Shown: piece after piece, positions 10,737 to 22,355 of the stretch
How positions within the stretch are numbered: the first letter of the stretch is position 1
Layout of the letters: each line of letters opens with the position of its first letter
NCBI GenBank assembly: GCA_944989445.1
Contig: CALYLW010000982.1
Coordinates: 62,001 to 126,000, forward strand
Length of the DNA stretch: 64,000 nt
Direction of reading: 5' to 3'
Origin: Ampullaceana balthica
Taxonomy: Eukaryota; Mollusca; Gastropoda; Lymnaeidae
Notes under the pieces: generated by a model
Seen by the model: the letters and a program-made list of their open reading frames with translations, nothing else
The model's database searches: none
Told to the model about the DNA's origin: nothing
Position numbers and translations under genes: made by a program

Positions 10737-10980
10737 ATGTCCAATATTTTGTCTGCTACTTATTTCATTATAATGGGTACAGATGTATATATTTAAAATA
10801 ACAAAAAGAAGTGTTAACTAAAACCTGATGGAACATACTGCCCCGACCAAACCTGCTAATGTAAGGATTTACGAGCGTGCTGTCCCGTCTGACAATCGTC
10901 TCATTATTGTATATGTAGAACACTCAGGTCACACGTGTTCTTATCGTTGAAGTAAAGGAAACGTCTTAAGTCCAAGACAC

Positions 10981-11573
10981 TATAGTTTAATCACTTTATT
11001 CAAACAACGCTATAGTTTAATCACTTTATTCAAACAACGCTATAGTTTAATCACTTTATTCAAACAACGCTATAGTTTAATCACTTTATTCAAACAACGC
11101 TATAGTTTAATCACTTTATTCAAACAACGCTATTGTTTAATCACTTTATTCAAACAACGCTATAGTTTAATCACTTTATTCAAACAACGCTATAGTTTAA
11201 TCACTTTATTCAAACAACGCTATAGTTTAATCACTTTATTCAAACAACGCTATAGTTTAATCACTTTATTCAAACAACGCTATAGTTTAATCACTTTATT
11301 CAAACAACGCTATAGTTTAATCACTTTATTCAAACAACGCTATAGTTTAATCACTTTATTCAAACAACGCTATAGTTTAATCACTTTATTCAAACAACGC
11401 TATAGTTTAATCACTTTATTCAAACAACGCTATAGTTTAATCACTTTATTCAAACAACGCTATAGTTTAATCACTTTATTCAAACAACGCTATAGTTTAA
11501 TCACTTTATTCAAACAACGCTATAGTTTAATAACCTTATTCAAACAACGCTATAGTTTAATCACTTTATTCAA
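10981..11573 (+). repeat. 30-bp tandem array, about 20 near-identical copies
   Basis: Units of TATAGTTTAATCACTTTATT followed by CAAACAACGC repeat without indels. I see only three variants: a T at 11134, a change to TAACCTTATT in the nineteenth unit, and a broken last unit. Such homogeneity points to recent expansion. All frames contain stops, so it is not coding. Confidence 0.97.
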
Positions 11574-12342
11574 TCAGCTCAGTACCAGTCATGTCGTGAA
11601 TGAACTGCACAATGTTTTATCACTGTTCTCGGATCTGTTAGCTGCTAATTCAAATTCAACGCCAGATGTTGAGAAAATCCAACTGTTAATCCAAAACAAA
11701 CTATTGTTCCGAATTAAACGACTAATCCAACAGCTAATCCAAACCCCAATACTAAACCATCAACTATTTTAACGCCTACTGCTAATCAATTTTCTGCTTT
11801 CTATGATGACATTTGATCACATTTGCCCACAGATCAGAGCCAGTCAGTGTGCCTCCACATGCATTAGTCTGTAATTGTACCAAAAGTAAGCTGCTTTATT
11901 AGCGAAAATATATATGTCACGTTAAGTGAAGCTATTTTGAAGATTTGGAATAGATCTTTATTGGGCCTGTATAGCTCCGCGTCTAGTGGACCACGTCTCA
12001 ATTTGGACTTCATGTCATTATTAGTTGACCACCTGGGCGCAAGGTTATGTTATGACTCCCCCCCCCCTTGACTCCCGGGTACCCCTCTACCCCCACCTCT
12101 CATTACCTAAATGTTATTTAGTATTTGTTTGAATATTACCGAGCACTCTAGAATCCTTTCTCAATACTCACTGCTTGGGAACCATCAAATGGTGTCAGGG
12201 TCGGTGTTATCGCCACGAATTCGGGTCAAGCTGACATTGCTCGTTGTTATTAGCGCTTCTAATTTCCCGGGTGCGCCTTTCCGGGAAAAGGGCGAATAAA
12301 TAATTAAAATATCAGCATTGCCGAAATGGACAAATTGGAGAG
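11574..12342. other. Non-coding sequence
   Basis: No gene recognised. CTAATCCAAC-like motifs recur loosely at 11640-11770, and a C-rich stretch lies at 12057-12095. Confidence 0.55.
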
Positions 12343-12484
12343 TGCAGATTGTGAACTGTGACCAGGTGACTAGACTAAAGTCCAACAAGCTGCAGATTGT
12401 GAACTGTGACAATGTGACTAGACTAAAGTCCAACAGTGTGCAGAGTTTGAACTGTGACAAGGTGACTAGACTAAAGTTCATCAT
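12343..12484 (+). repeat. 48-bp tandem repeat, 3 copies
   Basis: Three units start TGCAGATTGTGAACTGTGAC (the third has TGCAGAGTTTGAACTG) and contain GTGACTAGACTAAAGTCCAA. Spacing is 48 bp between starts at 12343, 12391 and 12439. Confidence 0.9.
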
Positions 12485-12891
12485 CTAAGACAGTGCTGTC
12501 AGTGCTGTCCGCACCAGCCTGCTGTATCAGACGTACTAATAAATATTGACACTATAAGAACAATTACTGGCACTGACTAGTGGACTATCGATTTTCTCAC
12601 ACCTGTCCTAGCGATATATGGTGTTAATGCGGAGAGATTTTTTACAACTAATCATAATTTTTTTGTTGAAATGTTTAAAACTCTCTTAAGAGGAAGTACC
12701 ATGCATAATCACTTCCATTATTGCATCAAATAAATAGCAAAGCGTTGGATTTTTTTTTACAAACAATTGTTGGTACCTTTCCTATCTCCAAAGTGTGTCT
12801 GTTCGAAGAGATTTCGTTTCTTTTGCCATTGCAGGGGCCGCTAAATATAGTAAAAGTGCTGATTCTTTTTTTTTGTCCAGTTACATTTACG
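12485..12891. other. Non-coding sequence, nothing recognised
   Basis: AT-rich sequence without a supported gene or repeat. Confidence 0.55.
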
Positions 12892-13136
12892 TGTTCTGGA
12901 CTGGGTACAAACTAGGGGTGTACCTGATTTTGGCTCCGGCTCCGGCCAATCCGAAATCCGGCCATTTTTAAAAATCCGGCTCCGGACGGATTTCCAAAAA
13001 ATTGAATCCGGTACATCCCTAGTACAAAAATTGTATCTGACACTTCCAGGTGTTCTTGACTGAGTACAAATGCTGTATCTGACACCTCCAAGTGTTCTGG
13101 ACTGGGTACAAATACTGTATCCCCCCACACTTTCCA
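12892..13136. repeat. 42-bp tandem repeat interrupted by a MITE
   Basis: Units contain GTTCTGGACTGGGTACAAA and CTGTATCTGACACCTCCA, with a 42-bp period at 13050-13133. The first unit is split at 12912-13022 by the inserted element annotated separately. The last unit ends at CCCCCCACACTTTCC. Confidence 0.8.
12912..13022. mobile_element. 111-bp hAT-like MITE with TACAAA target duplication
   Basis: Ends are inverted: CTAGGGGTGTACC at 12912 and GGTACATCCCTAG at 13010-13022. The interior repeats CGGCTCCGG and ATCCGG motifs. It is flanked by TACAAA on both sides (12906-12911 and 13023-13028), and removing it with one flank restores the surrounding 42-bp repeat. The (T)AGGGGTGTACC-type end resembles hAT non-autonomous elements, but the visible duplication is 6 bp rather than the usual 8. 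A related sequence lies at 63781-63876. Confidence 0.85.
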
Positions 13137-13340
13137 GGTGGGTTACAGTTTTATTTTATTTTAAAAAACATCTTTTAAACAACCGCCTGTCGACATAACA
13201 ATACCATACCTTCATCCGTTCCCACGTCATCACCGGTTTTGCGTCTCTCTATCACTACTCCAGTCCGTCTTCGGCACATGCCGCATTTCAACTCCTCCAG
13301 CCCTTTCCGTGGGCCCACCTCATGCTTACCACCATGTGTC

Positions 13341-14572
13341 CACCACACCCTGTCAACACACTCTATCGCCACCTCTCCAGCACCGTGCTTTCACCCCTCC
13401 CTCCCCCCAAACCACCACATCCTGTCAACACACTCTATCGCCACCTCTCCAGCACCGTGCTTTCACCCCTCCCTCCCCCCAAACACCACATCCTGTCAAC
13501 ACACTCTATCGCCACCTCTCCAGCACCGTGCTTTCACCCTCCCTCCCCCAAACCACCACACCCTGTCAACACACTCTATCGCCACCTCTCCAGCACCGTG
13601 CTTTCACCCCTCCCTCCCCCCAAACCACCACACCCTGTCAACACACTCTATCGCCACCTCTCCAGCACCGTGCTTTCACCCCTCCCTCCCCCCAAACCAC
13701 CACATCCTGTCAACACACTCTATCGCCACCTCTCCAGCACCGTGCTTTCACCCCTCCCTCCCCCCAAACCACCACACCCTGTCAACACACTCTATCGCCA
13801 CCTCTCCAGCACCGTGCTTTCACCCCTCCCTCCCCCCAAACCACCACACCCTGTCAACACACTCTATCGCCACCTCTCCAGCACCGTGCTTTCACCCCTC
13901 CCTCCCCAAACCACCACACCCTGTCAACACACTCTATCGCCACCTCTCCAGCACCGTGCTTTCACCCCTCCCTCCCCCCAAACCACCACACCTGTCAACA
14001 CACTCTATCGCCACCTCTCCAGCACCGTGCTGTCACCCCTCCCTCCCCCCAAACCACCACACCCTGTCAACACACTCTATCGCCACCTCTCCAGCACCGT
14101 GCTTTCACCCCTCCCTCCCCCCAAACCACCACACCTGTCAACACACTCTATCGCCACCTCTCCAGCACCGTGCTTTCACCCCTCACTCCCCTCAAACCAC
14201 CACACCCTGTCAACACACTCTATCGCCACCTCTCCAGCACCGTGCTTTCACCCCTCCCTCCCCTCAAACCACCACACCCTGTCAACACACTCTATCGCCA
14301 CCTCTCCAGCACCGTGCTTTCACCCCTCCCTCCCCCAAAACCACCACACCCTGTCAACACACTCTATCGCCACCTCTCCAGCACCGTGCTTTCACCCCTC
14401 CCTCCCCCCAAACCACCACACCCTGTCAACACACTCTATCGCCACCTCTCCAGCACCGTGCTTTCACCCCTCCCTCCCCTCAAACCACCACACCCTGTCA
14501 ACACACTCTATCGCCACCTCTCCAGCACCGTGCTTTCACCCCTCCCTCCCCTCAAACCACCACATCCTCTCA
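13341..14572 (+). repeat. 72-bp tandem array, about 17 copies
   Basis: C-rich units contain CTGTCAACACACTCTATCGC, CACCTCTCCAGCACCGTGCT and TTTCACCCCTCCCTCCCC. Most are 72 bp; indels in the C run make some 70-71 bp. All three + frames stay open for 430-509 codons because 72 is a multiple of three and the unit has no stop, so these frames swap between units when indels occur. I see no evidence for a protein. Confidence 0.95.
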
Positions 14573-15302
14573 TTTCCAGATGTTTTGAAGTCAGTCACCT
14601 CGTCTGCGACATCATGATTGCAATCAGTGATAACAATAACGAGCGCGTTTCGGCGTGTGCTATCGAACAATTCATAGGAAAACAAACCACACCAAAAACA
14701 AACCACACCAAAAAAACAAACCACACCAAAAACCTTTTACAGAAGACTTCTAAGCTAGACTTTGGAGTTTTGGATATGTTTCTATTTAACTACTCATTAC
14801 AGTCCAAACACTTTTTAAACAGCCGCTATGGAAAATGAATTCACATATATGGAGCTGTTTATTTGATAATACGTGGACAAAATGTGGCAATGTTTGTTTA
14901 CTTGTAAATGAAGAAAAAGGTTGTCTCTGACATGCCCTGGTCCTGAGATGAATGGCAAAGATCAAAATCTCAATTTACAAAGTGGAGATTAATTCCGTTG
15001 CATGCATTGTAATCTAATATCCGTTCTTGTCATACATGTCGGGTGTGATTCCACGGTAGACATTTGTCCACGGCTAATGATACTCAATTATATCAGACTC
15101 CTGCTTCGTTTTACGACAACGTGCAGAAATCAAAACTTTTCGTGAATAGGAAGACCTTCACATTTCTACTTTGGCTTAATTTTGCATATGTTCTGTCACG
15201 GGGCTATTTCCCTCGATGTTGTTGTAGAGCTATTGTGGGGAAGGTGTAGTCGTTGGTCTACCTCCTCGACTGATATATATGATAATATATATGTAAATTA
15301 TA
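14573..15302. other. Non-coding sequence with a short AAAC(C)ACACCAAAA repeat
   Basis: CAAACCACACCAAAA recurs three times near 14684-14733. Otherwise nothing recognised. Confidence 0.55.
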
Positions 15303-15327
15303 CATACACACACACACACACACACAT

Positions 15328-15375
<48 letters not shown>

Positions 15376-15415
15376 TGATTTGAGAGTGATGAGAGAGAGA
15401 GAGAGAGAGAGGATG
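15303..15415. repeat. Compound microsatellite (CA)n-(TA)n-(GA)n
   Basis: Consecutive dinucleotide tracts: CA/TACA at about 15303-15336, TA at 15337-15365, and GA with interruptions at 15366-15415. Confidence 0.95.
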
Positions 15416-16410
15416 AGGATAGAGGTGCGTTTTCTGTCATCTACATTGTTTATTTCCAGGAAAGTGCGTCAAAGATATTAGAACTCCCCGGTTGACACCC
15501 AAAACGGGCTACGCCACTGCTTAAAGCTTAAACTACGTCTAGGTGGCGGTATCAGGTCGTATCTATGAACATGACAGTCACGATCACTTGACACAGTGTA
15601 CCTTTCCCCCACTGCCGACAACTTTGAAACCCTCTCAACCTCTTCTCCTGCCCCCGCCGCCTACGTACACCTGATTTAGAACAACTCCCTGGCTCCATCA
15701 ACTGGTCCTTCAATAGAGAGTCTTTTGTTGTCATCGCGACCGTACAGCTCGACGGTCACTGTGGAACTTCCACGACCCAACCCCTCGCACCCCACCCTCC
15801 ACCCCCATCCCCCAACCGTCGGCCAGCAATCTCCCGAGTTAATCAATACCGTGAGCTATCGATTGACGGTTCTAGTCATTCCATTGACGCACCCCACGGG
15901 CCAGGTCAAACCCGCTGCGTTGTGGGAGTTGGTGGGAGGTCTGGGAGTGTTACTTAGATTTATAGATTATTATTGACATGTATTTCCTTTAGGATCGCCA
16001 TTCACCAACTCCACCACCGCCCTCCCCCTGAACCGTTTAAGCCAACAGCAACCAAACAATAAACTTATCCCTGACATCGTGGCCTTCCCTTCTATTGATC
16101 GGTGTGAAACAATAGACCTAAAAGTATTACAGGACCGCGTTATAGGAATACTTTTCTTACCACGGACTCATTCTTAGGATTTGTTTCCAGCGAAGTCTAT
16201 TTAAAGATATCATCCTCCACTTAATAATTCTGAACACATATTTTTAAAATGTTGAGACTCGTTGGAGGATGAATCTCATAGATTAGCTTTTTAGTTATTT
16301 TAAATAAAAATAAAAAACAACATTTGTTGTCATCGCGACCGTACAGCTCGAGGGTCAATGTGGAGGGGGAAACAAGAGCTAGCAAATACATACGCCAGAC
16401 AGACAAACAC
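15416..16410. other. Non-coding sequence holding a 41-bp direct repeat pair
   Basis: A 41-bp sequence starting TTTGTTGTCATCGCGACCGT occurs at 15724-15764 and again at 16323-16363 with two mismatches. An open stretch of about 60 codons after a CTTTAG at 15989-15994 has no recognisable domain. No gene is supported. Confidence 0.6.
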
Positions 16411-17060
16411 GCTGTGAAAATCTTCAGATTTATGACAGAGATCTTGATACACCAACTCTACTCACAGACTCCTATGACAAACCCAGCCAGCCTGCGTTGT
16501 GAAATGAATGATGACCCCCTTTCCAGTCCATGACGGACTATGGGGCAAGTGATGTAGCGTTCACAAGTTTTTAGCCACCACGAACGAGCAGGGGAATGTG
16601 TGGCCAGCACAATGCCCCAGGGGCCTTGCCAGTACCTGGGCTCGAACCCGTGACTCGGGATCTACCTCGGATGGATAGTCCAGTGCGCTACCACTTAGAC
16701 CATCGCGCCCCTTTGCGTTGTGAAAGACTTCAGATTTATGACAGATATCTTGATACACCAACTTTATTGACAGACTCCTATGACAAAACCCAGCCAGCCT
16801 GCGTTGGGAAAGTCTTCAGATTTATGACAGATATCTTGATACACCAACTTTATTGACAGACTCCTATGACAAACCCAGCCAGCCTGCGTTGTGAAAGTCT
16901 TCAGATTTATGACAGATATCTTGATACACCAACTCTACTCACAGACTCCTATGACAAACCCAGCCAGCCTGCGTGGTGAAAGTCTTCAGATTTATGACAG
17001 ATATCTTGATACACCAACTATATTGACAGACTCCTATGACAAACTCATCCAGCCTGCGAT
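16411..17060 (+). repeat. 85-bp tandem array, 5 copies, split by a SINE
   Basis: Units contain CTTCAGATTTATGACAGATA and CCTATGACAAACCCAGCCAG. CTTCAG occurs at 16422, 16728, 16814, 16899 and 16984. The first gap of 306 bp equals 85 bp plus the 221 bp of SINE and target duplication. Confidence 0.93.
16505..16713 (-). mobile_element. tRNA-derived SINE with a 12-bp target-site duplication
   Basis: On the minus strand the 5' end reads GGGGCGCGATGGTCTAAGTG with GTAGCGC (pol III A box), then an exact B box GGGTTCGAGCC about 50 bp on, followed by a tRNA-unrelated body with CATTGTGCTGGCCACACATT and AACTTGTGAACGCTAC. The host sequence TGCGTTGTGAAA is duplicated perfectly at 16493-16504 and 16714-16725. 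It is about 209 bp. It shares the central body with the SINE at 36786-37058. It is not a functional tRNA gene, because the acceptor stem and anticodon arm do not pair convincingly. Confidence 0.92.
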
Positions 17061-18984
17061 TTACCGTTCCACTTGAAGATATCTTATCCTCCAGGGAGAG
17101 GGGTCATGCCTAGACCCATTGAAACTAGTTCAATAGCACAATTTTTAACAAAGACTGGTATAATTGTATGATAAATTGTATGCTTAACTAGTGAAGAGTT
17201 GTTGTCATCTTCCCTACTGTTTGCATTGATCTATTATTTGTTGTTATTTATATTCCAATTTGTTTGAAGTTAAATTGACGAGAAAGATTATTGTACGAAA
17301 CAAAACTTATTTAGTTTTCAAGCCTATAATGGGCACTGACTAGTTATGCGATCAGTTAGGTTAGTCAAATTAGGGAACCAATTATGAGTGGGTTGGGGGA
17401 TGTTTCTTCGTAAATTCAGGAAACGCATGGGGGTTGCGGAAGTTAGGTTCGTAAAATCACGACATGCTGTGGTCAAGCTTTGGTTTCTGCAACCAGGTGA
17501 AGCAATGAGTCATATGAGTGGCAGCACTTTAGAGCCCGCGTCTATGCTGTATTCGTATCTACACCAAGCCTTGTGGTGTCTGCCAATGTTCTTTGTGGCT
17601 TTCTTCTGTCTGGCTTCTATGATAAATAAGAGATCTGCAAATAAGCTAACTATGACGAGGCTGAACATTGAGAAATACTCATGGCATTTGATGAAAACTG
17701 CAAGTTTTGGATACGGTATTGTGGCCTAATCTGAAAAAAAGGCGGGAAAATACAAGCAGCACTGTCTGGTCGTGTTCAAAGAGTCCCTTATAAGCTAACA
17801 GAGTCCTGTAGTGTTTAAGACCTGAAAGACTTCTCCGCTTGACCCCTGCACATTCTATCTAGCCGTACAAACTGATGAGAGAGTTGGTATACCACCACAA
17901 CCCCACACTCTTTCCTTATTTGTTTCAACAACTTTCCATTTGGTCCCCCGACGTGAGACATGCTTGTAAGATAAAACTCTTCGAACTTGAAACTACGTCA
18001 CTTTATCTGTTGGTTCCCCTAATAGCAGCATTTTTGACTGGGATTACTGAACTTGTACCACTGAACTAATGAAAATCTTCACCAGAGACCTCCGTAGGTT
18101 TGGATTTTGTTGTTAAACACGGGCACTTCCCTGCCTAGGCAGGAATACCTCAGTCTCACCCACCCCTCCTTACACAACGGCACCATGCGCGGGGGACACA
18201 TTGTCCACCAACTCTGAACGCTTGACATTTGTGTGGCTACTTTCCTATTGAAGTGTGAAAAAATACTTTGCTCTGCTGTAATTAGCCGTATTAGACTCCG
18301 CAGCCGTTTTTGTGTTGCTCAGATGCCACTCAATATTCAAACTCCAGGAGCCGACCATAGTACACCTGGGTGACGCTTGTTGTAGGGGATAGTGGTCAAA
18401 AGGACATTTTTAAGACTGTTTGTTCATGCACAGTAGTGCTCCCATGCAGTAGATGTATGTTTTCGTGGTATATTCAGTTAAAATGTTGTCAAGAGCTTTG
18501 TTTGAGTTATCTCGGAACAGGCTTTGTTGAGCTCAGAACTAACGGTATTCTAATTGAGCCCGCGTTTGTCCAATAGAAATATACCTGTTAGCTTCGTTTT
18601 CAACAACTGTTTGAGGTCCATGGACACTAAGTCTTTCTTTTCAGTCGGGGATCAAGACCAGGGTTGTAACTGCGTAGTTAGGCCAAAACATTGTGACTGG
18701 TCATTTTTGACTGGTCTTCAGTGTCGGCTCCATAGAAGTTTCTTGCGATTCTCTGTGGTCGCCATTAAAACAATTCTAGGAGACGGATGTTCTGACACGC
18801 CGTTTGAGGAATGATAAAAAAAATGTTTACCATTTAAATATACTTACAATTTAAACATATACGTTCCATCAAAAACGAGTTACAAATTAGAGAACAATTT
18901 ACAATTTCTTAAAATACATGGGGCTGAGAAGAGCAGGTGACTACTACTCACATATGTAGCCAAAATGTTTGAACTTAAAAGTAA
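17061..18984. other. Non-coding sequence, no supported gene
   Basis: Contains several short open frames (for example 17388-17729, 113 codons from a GTG, and 18370-18814) with no motif I recognise and no repeat support. I would not call genes here. Confidence 0.55.
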
Positions 18985-19423
18985 ATAAGAAAAACCCGTA
19001 AAAAACCAAGTTTTTGACTATAAATCCTTTATGTACGAGAAGTAACTAAAAGAATGTTCATTATAATACGCAGCGCCAGACCATCCAGAAATACAAAATT
19101 GAAGTTGTGTCGTAAAACATGTTTAATATAATACGCACCGATCAGGAATATGTTTATAAAAAGAGCTGTCAGTAAAATACGCACCTTATTGCGCGACAGA
19201 AAGGTTGTTCAATATAATACGCACCGCGACGCTCTATCTCAAAAAATAGCATGATACATAGGAATAAAAAAATAATCTAAAAAATCAATAATTTAATTAC
19301 GGTACATGCGATCGATCTGAAATTTTGATACATTGTTTTTATCATCGGTACGAAACTGCCTGCAAAATTTCAGCTCGCTATCTTGCGAGCAAGTGGGTTA
19401 AAAATCGATCAAAAGTTTTGGCG

Positions 19424-19456
<33 letters not shown>

Positions 19457-19497
19457 GTCCGCCGCAGACACCACGAGTTAATATAAAGGATTTAAAA
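18985..19497 (-). mobile_element. Inverted, diverged copy of the 7889-9408 element family
   Basis: Read on the minus strand it starts AAATCCTTTATATTAACTCG and ends ATAAAGGATTTATAGTCAAA with AACTTGGTTTTTTACGGG, matching both ends of copies A-C. It carries the family block AAATTTCAGATCGATCGCAT with TACCGTAATTAAATTA. The interior differs: a (CTTG)n tract at 19428-19456 and four spaced copies of GTGCGTATTATA-type sequence at 19060-19230. The inverted ends match each other as CCTTTAT/ATAAAGG, where copies A-C have CCCTTAT/ATAAGGG. Confidence 0.8.
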
Positions 19498-19624
19498 AAT
19501 AGATGAACTTTACTAGTTTACTTTTATTTTGAAATTATACTGTGCTTAGTGTATCTTTACCCTACTGAATTGAAAGACATTTAAAAGAGACGATCCTCCA
19601 AGTATCGACCTTGCACCACTTTAC
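19498..19624. other. Short AT-rich spacer
   Basis: No feature recognised. Confidence 0.5.
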
Positions 19625-19692
19625 ATATCTCATCTGTCTTCTCTCTTTCTCTCTCTCTCTCTCCCTCTCCCTCTCTCTCTCTCTCCCTCCCT

Positions 19693-19734
<42 letters not shown>

Positions 19735-19880
19735 ACTTTTATCTCTTAACTCTCTATTTTTGTTACTTTCTTAAATAGCTCCCTTTCTTGCATCTCTCGC
19801 TTCTCTCTCACTTTCTTCTCCCTCAATCTCAAACCCTCTCTTCCTCAATCTCAAACCCTCTCTTCCCTTACTCCCCCCCC
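19625..19880. repeat. Pyrimidine (CT)n-rich tract
   Basis: Long runs of CTCTCT and CCCTCC at 19638-19730, followed by degenerate CT-rich sequence with a duplicated CTCAATCTCAAACCCTCTCT. Confidence 0.9.
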
Positions 19881-21337
19881 ATCACCCCACTCGCATGTCA
19901 ATGTGCCTTTTAGGCCTCAGTTCATTCGCACAGAAAAACCCGCAGGTCGTATCACCATGCCCTGGTCTCGAGACGTCAATCCCCGTTAGGATTGTCCTGC
20001 GGAATGCTCCAAATTACCCAACAAGCGAATCCTCGACTTCCTCTGCTGGACACCCTCCCCCACACACATACGCATCGTCATATTTTCCCAAAAAACACGT
20101 TCTCCATTCCCCTCCCATACCCCCTTTATGTACTCTCCACCATTCCGCATGCTATCGCTCTTGTGTTTTTTGGCGGAGAGTTTTTCTCTGAGGCTTTTAA
20201 CCTCTGTGTCGCCCAACATCCCCCATGTCTTCCTGTGTAGCTTAACTTGTGTTTGTTTTCAATTTGACTCCTCTCCTTCCTTCCACTCTCCTCGCCTTGA
20301 CTCTGTCTTGTGTATTCAAGGTGCACGTTCCCTGACAATTGACCTTCTCCAAACTATCCCCTTCGGACGGTCTTCTGTCGTACTTATGTATCTTTTAAAA
20401 TTATAACCATTTGGGCTTTCTGCGTCTGTCGTGTCTACATAAAGAGTTGGTCAGAAATTGTCAACCAATACGATAGCACCGAAAAAATACAAAGATAAAA
20501 AATTTTGGGGCGTCACATCTTGATTTCTAATGACCTGAAAGTGTATTTAATTATTTTTTTAAATGTAAATCACCGGGTAAGTCAACACTGGCAAAAGCAG
20601 CTGCTTCCAATCTGAGAATGGGAGGGGGAGGTAAATGTAACCTCTGGGCTGTACATTTTTTTCGGGGGAGATTAATATAATATGGAAAAAATAAATTTAA
20701 ATTTAAACAAGCGAGAATGGCATGATCAATTCTTCAAGTGTCCGCCAAAATCCACTCTCAAATACCAAATTTTGTCGAAAAGTATTAATTCAAGGTGCTA
20801 CATACACAATTGACCAACGCGCGTCGTGTTAAAGGAGTGGGAATAAGCACTTATCCCATCTTTGGTACATCAAACAAGTGGTTAGCAATCTTATTATCAG
20901 ACCTCGATTAACTCGACTTAAGCGTTTTCCCTTAAGTTTCAACTTCGTTGAACTCATCGCCGCCGAAGTCCTGCCCCAGAGAGCTCACACTTGACACAAA
21001 ACTAAACCTCGTGGACTATGTGGATGATCCTCTAGCTGTACTTCTGGATTTACAGACATCAATGCAGAAAACCTTAAGTTGAAAAGGTGACCCATATAAA
21101 GACGTTTGAAAAGCTGTGAAACTGTAGATACTTTATTATAAGGCAAAGAAAATGTTTATTGAATGAACCTGGAAAAGACGCCGCAAAACAACTTATCGAC
21201 TTAGAGCCTTCATCGGGCAGAAGAAAAAAAAAGAAAATAAGATGAAATTCATCTGCAGTGTTTAGGCCAAGAAGACATCAACCAGAAAGAGGGCAAATAA
21301 TATTTTCACGTTGCTCGGTAACAAATAGATGATAGTT
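19881..21337. other. Non-coding sequence, no supported gene
   Basis: Overlapping short open frames at 19895-20406 arise in pyrimidine-rich DNA and show no domain. The remainder is AT-rich. Confidence 0.55.
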
Positions 21338-21790
21338 GCCATGCACTGAATAGTTAATGTTGCGATACACTGAATAGTTAATGTTGCCATGCACTGAACA
21401 GTTCATGTTGCCATGCTCTGAACAGTTCATGTTGCCTTGTACTGAACAGTTCATGTTGCATGCTCTAAAAAGTTAATGTTGCCAAGCACTGAATAGTTCA
21501 TGTTGTGATGCACTGAATAGTTAATGTTGCGATCCACTGAATAGTTCATGTTGCCATGCACTGAACAGTTCATGTTGCCATGCACTGAACAGTTCATGTT
21601 GCCTTGCACTGAACAGTTCATGTTGCATGCACTAAATAGTTAATGTTGCCATGCACTGAATAGTTAATGTTGCGATGCACTGAATAGTTCATGTTGCGAT
21701 GCACTGAATAGTTCATGTTGCGATGCACTGAACAGTTCATGTTGCGATGCACTGAATAGTTCATGTTGCGATGCACTAAACATTTCATGC
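21338..21790 (+). repeat. 24-bp tandem array, about 19 copies
   Basis: Units of the form ATGTTGCGATGCACTGAATA plus GTTC repeat with substitutions (GCCATGC or GCGATGC, GAATAG or GAACAG) and a few 1-2-bp deletions. The minus strand stays open over the right part as an 8-residue repeat (VHRNMNYS-like), explained by the period. Confidence 0.92.
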
Positions 21791-22147
21791 ATGTTACACG
21801 ATGAACTTGCTTGTTGTGCAGCACGAAAGGTCATCAGTAAATACGTCGGTCACTCACCATGATCAATAATATGTGCAGTAGTTAATTTTTTTAAATGGCA
21901 CGTGACTAAATTCAAATGATCACGCTAGTTATGAAATTATTCAATTTAACTGCAATTATAATTCAATATACTTCGCTGCGATAGAACTAAAAAAAATATT
22001 GTTTTAAAGTGTCCAATGTCGCCCGCTTTAGTGTAACTCATGAAGGTCAACTCATTTAGTCACATTTTAAATATAAAACAAAACATTCAATTTCTAGACT
22101 CAGAGATTCTCAGTCGGTGTTGACGACGTCAGTGGTAATGTTTTTAG
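21791..22147. other. AT-rich spacer
   Basis: No gene or further repeat recognised. Confidence 0.5.
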
Positions 22148-22355
22148 CAGTGATGGCTAACATATGGCACGCGTGCCACAGACGGCACGCAGAGCCGCAT
22201 CAACCGGCTCGCGGCTTAAATATTACTTCCTTAATCTAACCAGCCGAGCCCAACCCCCATTTTCGGGTTTCATTGGAGCGTTAGCACTTTGTATTAAATA
22301 AGTGGGTTTTGGTTGAATTGTGGGCACGTGGCAACAAAAAGGTTCGCTATCACTG
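22148..22355. mobile_element. 208-bp hAT-like MITE
   Basis: Starts CAGTGATGGCTAAC and ends GTTCGCTATCACTG, which are inverted with two mismatches. Flanks GTTTTTAG (22140-22147) and GTCTATAG (22356-22363) form an 8-bp target duplication with two mismatches, as expected for the hAT superfamily. The interior has GGCACGCGTGCC and GCTCGCGGC motifs. No coding capacity. Confidence 0.82.

Noticed and set aside
13239..14838. Three overlapping ORFs of 431-509 codons (His/Pro/Ser/Thr-rich)
   Set aside because: They are an effect of the 72-bp array; all three frames are open and interchange at indels.
15996..16178. About 60-codon open stretch after CTTTAG, considered as an exon
   Set aside because: The translation has no similarity to FNDC3 or any family I know, and the putative acceptor has a weak pyrimidine tract.
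16640..16713. Functional tRNA gene on the minus strand
   Set aside because: It has A and B boxes but lacks proper stems, continues into a SINE body and has a target duplication.
17388..17729. 113-codon ORF
   Set aside because: It starts at GTG, has no recognised motif, and has no splice or promoter context.
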